Assembly: GCA_032718475.1 (NCBI GenBank)
Contig: JAUCBJ010000619.1
Location: forward strand, 1 to 47,307
Direction: 5' to 3'
From: Nemertoderma westbladi
Lineage: Eukaryota; Xenacoelomorpha; Nemertodermatida; Nemertodermatidae
DNA length: 47,307 nucleotides
Within the stretch, counting starts at the first letter, position 1, and each line of letters opens with the position of its first letter. The notes beneath the pieces were generated by a model. The model was not told where the DNA came from and did not search any database. It saw nothing but the letters and a program-made list of their open reading frames with translations. The position numbers and the translations under genes were made by a program. Positions 1 through 8,692 of this stretch are shown here, piece by piece.

Positions 1-250
1 AGGAACATAGGTGACTGTAATACGAATAATATAATGAGGCAGTTGTAGTTGACAACAGACCGGTAGATCAGTAGATCACAGAAACGCTGTACGGTACAAT
101 CAGGTAACGTGACAGGTAAGGAGCCCAGGTACCTAGCACATCCGTACACTCACCAGTCAGCTCGGGTCGAGCCTAAGCCAGCACAGTTAACCATATCCCA
201 GGGCGGATGATTAACATCCCAATCTAACTACAGTAGTGTGAGGTATGGCG
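1..250 (-). repeat. 3' LTR of the gypsy-like element (left copy, start cut by window)
   Basis: Bases 1-250 match 5938-6187 with one visible difference at base 6. Because the element runs on the minus strand, this left copy is its 3' LTR. By alignment to the right copy about 15 bases are missing at the window edge. The inner end is ...TATGGCG, followed by a pyrimidine run that is the polypurine tract on the element's strand. Confidence 0.88.
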
Positions 251-263
251 CAATCTCTTTCCT
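251..263 (-). promoter_or_regulatory. Polypurine tract of the gypsy-like element
   Basis: The plus strand reads caatctctttcct directly inside the left LTR, which on the element strand is AGGAAAGAGATTG. A purine run directly upstream of the 3' LTR is the expected primer for plus-strand DNA synthesis in LTR elements. Confidence 0.6.
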
Positions 264-593
264 AAAATATGACTATAACCCAAACACAAACAAAATAAAC
301 ACTACTGGATAATATAAAGACAAGCTAAATAAGTCGGGAGTAAGCATATGACTACGTATAGAACAAATACTGCAAATAGTTTATTCCCGTGTCTAACTAC
401 TGCATAGTGCTACACCTAAATATATATATATATATATAGTCCTATAGGATATACCATTTCAAAAATAAACATGGATCTTAGTACAGTCTACTACCCCTAA
501 GTATAGGTGGGGAAAAGACATCAATCCGGGCTGTACTGACAGCTTGTGTTAGTGACTCTCCTGAGAGGGGTACCCATAATAATCAGGCTGACG
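264..593. other. Non-coding 3' region between pol stop and polypurine tract
   Basis: About 330 bases without a supported gene, between the pol stop codon and the 3' LTR. It is AT-rich and holds a short (TA)n run around 420-438. I see no env-like ORF here. Confidence 0.6.
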
Positions 594-3521
594 TCAAAGC
601 CGTTTGGGACGTTGAGGGATAGGGGTAACTGGGGGGAACCCAACACTGCTGGGGCCTTGTTGGTCGGTAGACGAAATCTCAATCTCATCGGTAGTATTGT
701 GGGGTGTGACGACCGCCTCGGGCTGAGTTGGAGTACCTTTTTCCAGTGTAGTCGATTTTGGACCAGAACCAAAAGCCAATTGAGACTCAGGAGTCTTTAA
801 ACTTATCTCATCCTCATCAGAGGACTCTGCAGACGGCATGTCATAGTCATTAAATGGTATAGTTGGTACAAGTAAACAATCAGCCTTCCGTACACGATAG
901 GAGTGGGCACGTAATTGTGAACCAACGAACTTACGTACATTACACCACTCTCCATCAATGGCTGACACAATATAGCGGGGGCGTGCGCGTAAAGATATTG
1001 GGTCTGAGTATAAGTAAACTAAGTCTCCGACAGAGATAGAGCATGGTCGTGGAACAACTGTGGGCAGCTGTGCTTTTGAATGGGCACTGGGTCCATGATT
1101 GGCTAAACGATCACCATGACGTTGGGAAATAAGTTCAATGTCATTAATGGGTATCTGTTCACCAGTGAACTGGTCCCGTTGAAGCAGAATCTCGCGGGAG
1201 GAGAGACCAGCAAAGCGTAGACGTGAATTTAGATTAGATACTGCAATAGCGACCATGGTAGAAGAATATGGGCCTCCTGTTGGTAAGAGCTTATGGAGCT
1301 CACCTTCCAATTCCTGGACAGCACGTTCAGCAACTGGGTTCTTGTCTGGATTTTTGCGGCGCCCAACTTCAATCCGGAGGTGGTGCCGTTCTAGTATCGT
1401 GTCATCAGTAAGAGACTGAAACCCAGGGGCAGGATCAGTACGTATGACAGCGCACGGGCCACTCAGTGGACATAAGCCTGAACCTAGGATGATGAGGGCA
1501 TCACGAAGTGTAGACTTACATTCATCTGGTACTAAACATGCAGTAGTATATGAAGATGCACATTCACGGAGAAGCAAAATCCGCTGAGAATACCGACGGA
1601 TCACATCAGCCGCGAAACTAATGCCAAACGCAGCTGGGGGTTCGGATGAGGTCTGTGGACGTATGCAATGGGGGGCAGCTTGGAGTGCCACACACTGGTG
1701 GCAGTGTGTAGATGTAGCCTCGATGGCACGGTCTAAGTCAAGTGCGTGGAAATATCGAGTGAATGTATTACGGAGTTGAGAGCGAGATGGATGATGCATC
1801 TCTAAATGCATGGATGTTAGCAAGCCAGAGAGTCCGGACCGAGGGATAACAATTACCTCATTGGGAGATGCAAATGGACGCTGACGTTTTACTACTAGCA
1901 ATCCATCCCGTGCAATAGCACAACAGCCTAGATAACGTTTTACATCACGGCTGTGGGTATCACGCTTGGTTGGGCGGGTACCTTGGGAGAGATGCGCCTG
2001 TGTCCGTCGCAGATCGGCACACTCCTGTTGTGTAGCGCGCCAGGCTGTGCGACTGGCATATAGGGGACGGGGACTAGGGGAACCTGGTGTAGAAGGAGAC
2101 TCATTTGTGAAGTCAGATGAAACACGAATCACTGGAGATGGGATGGTGTCCTGGAGAAACTTGCATACCTGACATGACTGTAAGGTACACGGGGAAACAT
2201 TCCGGCTTTGAAAGTCGGCGGGCAGGTTGGTAGTTCCCTTGATATGGTCAATAGAGACTAAGAACTGGCTTGAGACGGCTAAGAATGTGGATAAACGTGG
2301 GCTAGCTGAGTATGAACCACGGGATAACTTTTTAAATGCCTCCACACATGGCTTACTGTCCGTTAGAACCCGGGAAGGACGGCTGGATGCGACAATATAA
2401 GGAGCAAAATGGGTCACAGCCGCAGCAATGGCAAGGGCTTCGAGTTCGCAAGGTAGCCATGAATGTTGATGAGCTTTTAGTTTGGCCGAATAGAAACCTG
2501 CTACAAGGAGTGATGGACCACGTTTCGCGTAGAGTACTGCACCAAGACCGTCAACACTGGATGCAGCGTCTGTGACAATGAATAACTCATCACCAGGGTG
2601 GGGAATGGTAATAGACTGGCAGGATTGGACAGCAGCTTGTGAACGACGAAAGATGGAAGTCAACTCTGGGGTCCAAGCAGGTTCCTGACTAGGGGAATCT
2701 GTTAAGATACTATCTAATGGGCCTACTAATGCAGAGCAATGGGGCAATACCCTAGCGAGTGTCTTGTAAGAGCCAAGATAGGAACGAAGGGCACGTGTAG
2801 TAGTTGGAAGTGGACAAGAAGCGAGAGCAGATGTAATATGTGTGGACGCTGTTAAAGTACCATGAGCCCACTTCCAGCCAAGGATCGTTGTAGAACGAGG
2901 GCAGATTACTGTTTTGTGAGCGGATAAACGGAGGTTAGAAAGCTGGAGTGCTGTTAGTAACTCACAAAAGGTTTGACGGAGCTCATCGATTGTGTTCCCA
3001 CCACAGTAAAGGTCATCGGCCAGCTTAAGGACTGTTCCCTTACAGAGGAGGTCACCAAGAACGCGGGTCATTAGTTCATCAAGGGCAGTCTCTGACCCTG
3101 GCATGCCCATGGCACAGCGTTGGTACACACGGACACCGCGAAATGGGGTTACTACTCCACAGAAACGCATGGATGCACGTTGAAGGGGGATTTGGTAGAA
3201 TGCACTAGTTAGGTCTGTGTGGATAAGATACTTAAAACGTCCAAGGGATCGTAGGGTTGAGTCAACATCTGGGAGTAGAGCAGGTGGAGGTTTACAATAT
3301 TTAGCAACTTCGGTAAAGGCGGTCACTAACCGGGTGCCACCATTTGGCTTTGCGACGAGGAATGATGGATTTAAATATTCTACCGTGACTCCAGCTGCCT
3401 CAGGGGTAGCAAATACACCGAGAGACTCGAGTTCATCGAAGCGGGTCTGGAGCTCAACTAAGCGATCACGGGAATATAAGGGAATACGTCCCTTATGTTG
3501 AGGGGGTAGGGTAGGGCCAAC
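594..3521 (-). CDS. pol: Pol polyprotein: reverse transcriptase, RNase H, integrase (gypsy-like)
   Basis: Enzymes that copy the element RNA into DNA and integrate it. The frame is open from 3521, just after a TGA at 3522-3524, for about 975 codons. The first in-frame Met is internal at 3326, so translation probably depends on a shift from the gag frame. Residue numbers here count from that Met. The RT shows a first catalytic Asp in HTDLTSAFYQIP (38) and an LADD box (102-105) in place of the usual YxDD. RNase H shows D253, E294, D323 and D371. The integrase has an H-H-C-C zinc finger (MHHPS... then CHQC). It then has D (FAADVI), D (RTDPAPGF) and E (AVQELEGEL). The C-terminal tail is Ser/Pro/Thr-rich. 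I see no internal stop, so this copy may be recently active. The RT variant recalls a clade common in aquatic invertebrates, which is from memory. Confidence 0.88.
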   Translation of the reverse strand, partial: VGPTLPPQHKGRIPLYSRDRLVELQTRFDELESLGVFATPEAAGVTVEYLNPSFLVAKPNGGTRLVTAFTEVAKYCKPPPALLPDVDSTLRSLGRFKYLIHTDLTSAFYQIPLQRASMRFCGVVTPFRGVRVYQRCAMGMPGSETALDELMTRVLGDLLCKGTVLKLADDLYCGGNTIDELRQTFCELLTALQLSNLRLSAHKTVICPRSTTILGWKWAHGTLTASTHITSALASCPLPTTTRALRSYLGSYKTLARVLPHCSALVGPLDSILTDSPSQEPAWTPELTSIFRRSQAAVQSCQSITIPHPGDELFIVTDAASSVDGLGAVLYAKRGPSLLVAGFYSAKLKAHQHSWLPCELEALAIAAAVTHFAPYIVASSRPSRVLTDSKPCVEAFKKLSRGSYSASPRLSTFLAVSSQFLVSIDHIKGTTNLPADFQSRNVSPCTLQSCQVCKFLQDTIPSPVIRVSSDFTNESPSTPGSPSPRPLYASRTAWRATQQECADLRRTQAHLSQGTRPTKRDTHSRDVKRYLGCCAIARDGLLVVKRQRPFASPNEVIVIPRSGLSGLLTSMHLEMHHPSRSQLRNTFTRYFHALDLDRAIEATSTHCHQCVALQAAPHCIRPQTSSEPPAAFGISFAADVIRRYSQRILLLRECASSYTTACLVPDECKSTLRDALIILGSGLCPLSGPCAVIRTDPAPGFQSLTDDTILERHHLRIEVGRRKNPDKNPVAERAVQELEGELHKLLPTGGPYSSTMVAIAVSNLNSRLRFAGLSSREILLQRDQFTGEQIPINDIELISQRHGDRLANHGPSAHSKAQLPTVVPRPCSISVGDLVYLYSDPISLRARPRYIVSAIDGEWCNVRKFVGSQLRAHSYRVRKADCLLVPTIPFNDYDMPSAESSDEDEISLKTPESQLAFGSGPKSTTLEKGTPTQPEAVVTPHNTTDEIEISSTDQQGPSSVGFPPVTPIPQRPKRL

Positions 3522-5448
3522 TCACAATAGACTCAAAGGGGCCAGCATGTGCATTATAACCGGGGAAAGCTGGATTAAAAACTTCCTGGTAGGTCTTGAG
3601 TATGTCATGGAATGATGCACGTTCATGGTAAGATAGGACTTTATCAGGATCTAATCTAATAGACTCTATATGGCTCACAGGGGTAGTAACAGAGCGACAT
3701 ATAGTGGACCTGAGAGGGGGTGCAGGGGCTAGGTCTATATCAGATGTGTCATTGGTAGGAAGAGCTGAGCATACATGGGAATTGCGTACTACCTTTACAG
3801 GGGATGTGGTAGAGTTATATAATTTAATAGTACCGCTTATATTGTTTGCAAGGGTGGGTTGGAACCAAGGGGGTTGAGGTGGGGGGGCATGGGAACCAAA
3901 TACTTGGTGGGGAGCGACTAGTATAGATGCAGTAGATTCTAGATGGTCTGGGAGGGGTAAGGTAAGTGACTCACCAGGTAACACAACTGTAGAATGGGGT
4001 GGAGCACGAAGAAGACAGGCCTTAATATGCCGGATAGATGGAGAAGGTTTACTAAGCCCATATTGATGGATGGAACCATCCATGAAAGTAATGATGGACT
4101 TCGAGGGTCGAATTGAAATGTCGTTAGCAGCCAGGAAAGGCATTCCAGCTAAGACTGGAGTGTTAAGATCCCTAACCACAAGGCCCCGAAAAAAGAATGA
4201 AAGTGGACCTCGGGTGATGGTGAACTCAGTCTCACCCTCGATGTCTGACAGGGGGGAGCCATCAGCCTGGGAAGGGACTTGGAGAGTGTTGGGGGAAATT
4301 GGTACGCGTAACTGCCGGGCTGTAGGGCTGGATATGAGGTTAGACTCGGCACCACAATCTAGAAGTATACATATCGATTGGCCATTAAACGTGGCTTCAA
4401 ATGTTGGGCTTGGGATAACAGCAACACGGTTAATAGAAGGAGTGCGGGAAGGTTCGGGGCCTGAATATATCTCGACATTTTCAGGATCTGACTCAAGTTC
4501 ATCGATATGTACAAGGTGTGCGCGGGCAATAAACTGGCGGTCAGACTCTGGTAGGAAACTACACTTGCTCAAGAAGTGGTCTACATTATTGCGTTTTGCT
4601 TGAGAGCATAAAGGGCAATAAGGAGTTGGAGTTGCCCGGGTGGGTTGGCGTCCTCTAGGACGAGTTCCAGAGTTGTGATGACTACTGGAGCTGGGATGAA
4701 AGGACCGGGTATTCCAATGTTGGGTTCGGAAGGTACGCACCTCAGAAGTTATGTGAAGTTCTTCAAGGAGAGAATTCAGAGACTGGGAAATCTCAGCTTT
4801 CAAAGATGCTAATGTACAGGATCGCAGGGAAGTACCATATCGTTGCTGTACAAGATGAGGGAGCTCAGGGTGGATTAAACGTAACCATGTTAAGACTACA
4901 AAATTTTCCAGGGATGGGGTTAACTCTTCATCAGTTGTAGGGATAATACCATGGTGAGAAATACCACCATCTGGGGATAATAAATTATCGTCAACAAAAG
5001 CCATTAACCTTTGGAATAAATCCTCAGGCCTTTCCTCATGTTCTAATTTAAAATCACAAAATGAAATAAATTGGGCCCCTGTGGACTGAAACCCATAATG
5101 GAGGCGGATGGCCTGCCATACAGATGTGAGTGAAACAGAATCACGAATAATAGACTTGCGTGCGATGATTGGGGCATAGTTAGCAACTTGACCAAGGAGA
5201 AGTTGTAGAGAGGCACACTGTTGCTGGGCAGTACGACGGCGGGCAACCGGGATGGAATTATCATCATCGACGAGACCACGGTTCGGTGTAGTAGATGACT
5301 GGCGCAACCAAGTAGCTGTTGGATCTGTAAATCGGGCGAATTCAGGATCGAGAGCTAAGTTATAAATTAGGTTGGTCCGCCATGCTTCGAAAGTTCCAAG
5401 TGTTTCTGTACGGGTAAGGGGCAGAAGCTTGGGAGTTTTCAGGGTCAT
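3493..5448 (-). CDS. gag: Gag-protease polyprotein (gypsy-like)
   Basis: A 651-codon ORF starting with ATG at 5448. It would supply the capsid-like particle protein and the aspartic protease that processes it. Residues 1-250 are a gag-type region with no specific motif that I recognise. Residues 278-296 hold an unusual zinc knuckle, CX2CX9HX4C (CPLC...DHFLSKC), not the retroviral CX2CX4HX4C. Near residue 364 is the protease motif ILLDCGAESNLIS, where DCG replaces the commoner DTG/DSG. Its 3' end overlaps the pol frame by about 30 bases, with pol in the +1 frame. The stop TAA is at 3493-3495. A C-run lies inside the overlap (3502-3506 read as G on the plus strand). Confidence 0.85.
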   Translation of the reverse strand: MTLKTPKLLPLTRTETLGTFEAWRTNLIYNLALDPEFARFTDPTATWLRQSSTTPNRGLVDDDNSIPVARRRTAQQQCASLQLLLGQVANYAPIIARKSIIRDSVSLTSVWQAIRLHYGFQSTGAQFISFCDFKLEHEERPEDLFQRLMAFVDDNLLSPDGGISHHGIIPTTDEELTPSLENFVVLTWLRLIHPELPHLVQQRYGTSLRSCTLASLKAEISQSLNSLLEELHITSEVRTFRTQHWNTRSFHPSSSSHHNSGTRPRGRQPTRATPTPYCPLCSQAKRNNVDHFLSKCSFLPESDRQFIARAHLVHIDELESDPENVEIYSGPEPSRTPSINRVAVIPSPTFEATFNGQSICILLDCGAESNLISSPTARQLRVPISPNTLQVPSQADGSPLSDIEGETEFTITRGPLSFFFRGLVVRDLNTPVLAGMPFLAANDISIRPSKSIITFMDGSIHQYGLSKPSPSIRHIKACLLRAPPHSTVVLPGESLTLPLPDHLESTASILVAPHQVFGSHAPPPQPPWFQPTLANNISGTIKLYNSTTSPVKVVRNSHVCSALPTNDTSDIDLAPAPPLRSTICRSVTTPVSHIESIRLDPDKVLSYHERASFHDILKTYQEVFNPAFPGYNAHAGPFESIVSWPYPTPST

Positions 5449-5911
5449 GGTTGTACGGGATTAGACAACTAAGTTGTTTATCAGATGTAAGGCTGATAGG
5501 CTAGGTTGGAGTTTATCTAACTCCTATCACTGTATCAGGGCTGCACTGTATCAGCCTATTGCAGTACTGTATACGAGGCTAAGACTGCAGTAAAAGGGTG
5601 TCGGTAACGAGGGCGCAGTAGCCTACAGCAATAGCTTTGTAATAGCAGAGTGGAGAGAAAACAGTTTATTTATTCGTAAAATATAGGCCTACCTGCCTAG
5701 ATCGTGAGACTAGGACGGGCAGACTTGTAGGTATCGTACAAAGCAGCTGTATTGGACTATTCCAGTATTCGTAATTTATAGGCCTAGGCCTATAGTTCGT
5801 TGTTGCTGCTGGTAAATTACGGTATCGGATCCGCCAGTCTGTTGTCGGTAATGGGTACCGGGTAGGCCTAAATCAAATAGTTTGAATTGGGAGAACGTAG
5901 GTTGAACCCGA
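5449..5911 (-). other. 5' leader of the gypsy-like element, with an 18-bp palindrome
   Basis: About 460 bases between the primer-binding site and the gag start, without a supported ORF. At 5777-5794 is a perfect 18-bp palindrome, TATAGGCCTAGGCCTATA. In retroviruses and some LTR elements a palindrome in the leader mediates RNA dimerisation. That role is inferred here only from position and symmetry. Confidence 0.6.
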
Positions 5912-5922
5912 CGCTGCCACCA
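5912..5922 (-). promoter_or_regulatory. Primer-binding site, tRNA-Leu type
   Basis: The plus strand reads CGCTGCCACCA, which matches the 3' end (acceptor strand, discriminator base and CCA) of animal tRNA-Leu as I know it. The element strand therefore reads TGGTGGCAGCG directly after the 5' LTR. Three more bases (CCC) a few positions upstream also fit the T-arm. This fixes the LTR boundary at 5923. Confidence 0.7.
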
Positions 5923-6187
5923 CGCCAAGGAAGAAGAAGGAAAATAGGTGACTGTAATACGAATAATATAATGAGGCAGTTGTAGTTGACAACAGACCGG
6001 TAGATCAGTAGATCACAGAAACGCTGTACGGTACAATCAGGTAACGTGACAGGTAAGGAGCCCAGGTACCTAGCACATCCGTACACTCACCAGTCAGCTC
6101 GGGTCGAGCCTAAGCCAGCACAGTTAACCATATCCCAGGGCGGATGATTAACATCCCAATCTAACTACAGTAGTGTGAGGTATGGCG
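5923..6187 (-). repeat. 5' LTR of the gypsy-like element (right copy, complete)
   Basis: About 265 bp. Its left boundary is set by the primer-binding site and its right boundary by the end of identity to the left copy (250 and 6187). The plus-strand ends are CGCCA... and ...TGGCG, a 5-bp inverted terminal repeat in place of the usual TG...CA. The promoter and polyadenylation signals should lie in here, but I cannot place them. The sequence after 6187 is BEL/Pao coding sequence. Confidence 0.8.
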
Positions 6188-8692
6188 CTATTCCCATATC
6201 GCTGGCGTCTCCAAACACATGGAGTTGATAGGAATACGTGGGGAGAACGTGACCAAAATATGAACGGGAAATCGTAAAGTTCTCGATGGATGGTAGAGAA
6301 TCTTCCCATTTCATCCACTTCTTTAGTAGTTCTCCCTTAAGTGGATCATCCCACGAGTGGTTTTCAAGCCACATTTGTTGCACTAAGCTCCGAGCAACCA
6401 ATATAACTGGGCTAATAAATCCCAATGGATCGAAATAAGTGCTCAGGATACTTAGACAAATCCGTTTAGTTCTAACTGGATTATCTCGCTGTTTTAACTG
6501 GAAAAACAGGATATCTCTCTCCGTGTCCCATTACAAACCAAGCGTCTTGGTTTCTGGAAGATCGTCCTTGATAAGGTCCAGATCTTTAACACCTCGGTCT
6601 TCTACCGGGATTGATTCCAGAAACTCACGGGAGTTACTAGTGAATTTGGTTAGTCGAAATCCACCGCATTTCAAGCACTCTACCATTCCCTTGGCAACAT
6701 CAATGGCTTCTTCCACCGATGGGAGGGACTTTAAATTGTCGTCCATGTATATATCCGGTTTGATGTTGTCTATAACCGCTTTAGAGAAGGCGTCTCGGTT
6801 GTCATCAGCAGTGGTACACACTACTGAACAAGCGTTCGAGGGGCTCGAGATGATCCCGGAAGCCTGGACGGTCATCCAGTACTCCACCGGTTTTTGGTTG
6901 AGGTCTCCTTCAGGCCACCACAGAAATCGTAGGCTGTCTCAATCCCTATCCAGCGCCTTGACTTGTAAGAACATGCCTTCTATATCCGAAGCGAAAGCAA
7001 TAGAATATTGCCGTAATTTTAATAGTATTCCCAATAAGGATTGGAGTAAGTTGGGTCCCGGCAACAATTCGGAGTTCAGGGATTGGCCCATGTAAAGGGC
7101 GGAGCCGTCGAACACTACCCGGACTTCGTTGGGTTTACCGGGTTTGGGAACGTAATGATGTGTTAGATAATACGTTCTCTCTGTGATGGGTGTTTCTTCC
7201 GGTACTCGCTCCGCGTATCCCTTATCGATGAATTTCTTCAGCTGGGTCTTATACATCTCTTTAGCTGAAGCATTGGCCATAAGACGCCGATGTAGTTGCG
7301 CGATTCTCTTCTCCACTAAGGGTCGGTTATTTATAAAGTTGGGTTCTCGCCGTCGGAACGGAAGACCAATCTCATAGTGACCTTGATCTTTAAGAAAACG
7401 GGTAGTTGTTTCCTGAATCTGCTTGGCTCTCTCCTCCTCGACGGACAAGGCCTTGTCGTAGGAATTGGGCTCTACGGCTTCTTGAGTAAAGAATCATACG
7501 GCGTGTTCATCGTGAATCTTATTGTTGTATCGATCTATCACCTCGTTTAATTCGTCGTTGTAGTTGAATTGTCCGCCATGATTGATGAGATGGCACAGGT
7601 TTACTTGGTTTCGCCAAGTTTCATTTTCGGTGAGGAGGTCGATTGTATTTTCCTCGTCGAATAATTGGGTAATATCGTCGTTATCTGAGGAGTATGGTGT
7701 TCCCTCAGTTGTGGTTTCTCCCTCACTGATTTCTTCTTCCCATTCACTCACCTGATGGATCTTTTTGTTAGGTAGTCTTTCCATGAGTGTTCTACGGGAA
7801 GGTCCAGTGAAGTACCAACCTACTCTCGTTCTTCCCGCATATGTTTGTAATGGTTGCGGTCGAGCAGGCCATTTTTCTAATGTCTCTAGCGCCTCGTGCG
7901 CATTTTGGCCGATCAGTATCTGTACCCCTGGGTAGTCGGTGTTGAATCTAGGGATATCATGCTGCTGGGTAAAATGGTCTTAATCCCAGTTGTAAGGTTC
8001 CACTTGGCTGGTAGCAAACTTCTTTATCGCCACCATTTTTACTGACCGTATGCTATGTTCTCCTAGTTCATCCTGGGGAGTGGACAATGTGCCTACATAG
8101 TAATCTGTAGCTACTGTGGATTTCCAAACCTGCATAATTCCTGAAAGGTTCAACTTAGTTCGGAACTTGGGTTGTCCAGCAAAGATGTCTTCGGCTAGTT
8201 CTTTGTCGATGAATGTACCTGTGCTGCAAGAGTCAAGGAGGGCGTTTACTATAAAACTCTTATCTAGCCTGTGGACTCTCAGCTGCACTACTGGGAATTC
8301 CCGAATTCCGACGTTGGAAGTTGGCGCTTTCCAAGATGGTTGTCGGTCCGGAATAGTCGGTTGCGCTTTGTTATCGGTTTCAGTCTCATACGTAAGCGCT
8401 CGATACACTGCGGTGTTTATCATATAACAGGATTCGTTTTCGTCGGAGAATTCGTCCGTGTAGAATCCTTCCATCTCAGAGCTGTGGTCAGTGTCGTTCA
8501 CATCACTGAATTGGACATGTAGTTCGGGCTCACTTACCTGACTCGTGCGGGTTCTTTCAAATTCGGTGTGCAGCAAGATATGATGTTTCGCGCCGCACTT
8601 AGCACACCTTGTGTCTGAGTAACAGGTCCGCCGTTGGTGTCCTTGTCTGAGACAATTATAACACAACCACTTATCCCATATGACGTCACGTC
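6188..8692 (-). pseudogene. BEL1 pol remnant: zinc knuckle, protease, RT, start of RNase H
   Basis: One frame spans the region, interrupted by stops at 7980-7982 (TAA), 7494-7496 (TGA), 6939-6941 (TGA) and 6531-6533 (TAA). From the 5' end it has a CX2CX4HX4C knuckle (CYNCLRQGHQRRTC near 8660) and a Cys/His cluster (CAKCGAKHH). A DUF1758-type aspartic protease follows (LLDSCSTGTF, around 8230). The RT fingers include YYLTHHYVPKPGKPNEVRVV and DIEGMFLQV, and the YMDD box lies about 6745-6760. After that come the BEL-typical DPLGFISPVILVARSL and the first RNase H motif, VFGDASDMG, just before the gypsy LTR. The order and motifs are those of BEL/Pao Pol. The RNase H continuation is missing because of the nested insertion. 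Confidence 0.87.

Larger units (their letters stand above)
1..6187 (-). mobile_element. Ty3/gypsy-like LTR retrotransposon, nearly complete
   Basis: The element reads on the minus strand in the order 5' LTR (5923-6187), primer-binding site, leader, gag-protease ORF, pol ORF (RT, RNase H, integrase), polypurine tract, 3' LTR (1-250). The domain order RT-RNase H-integrase is that of the Ty3/gypsy superfamily. The first about 15 bases of the left LTR fall outside the window. Over the shared 250 bp the LTRs differ at only one position that I found (base 6), which indicates a recent insertion. It sits inside the RNase H-coding part of a BEL/Pao element that resumes at 6188, so it is a nested insertion. 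Confidence 0.9.

Noticed and set aside
4070-4603. 177-codon plus-strand ORF
   Set aside because: It is antisense to the gag-protease ORF, which has clear motifs; this one has none.
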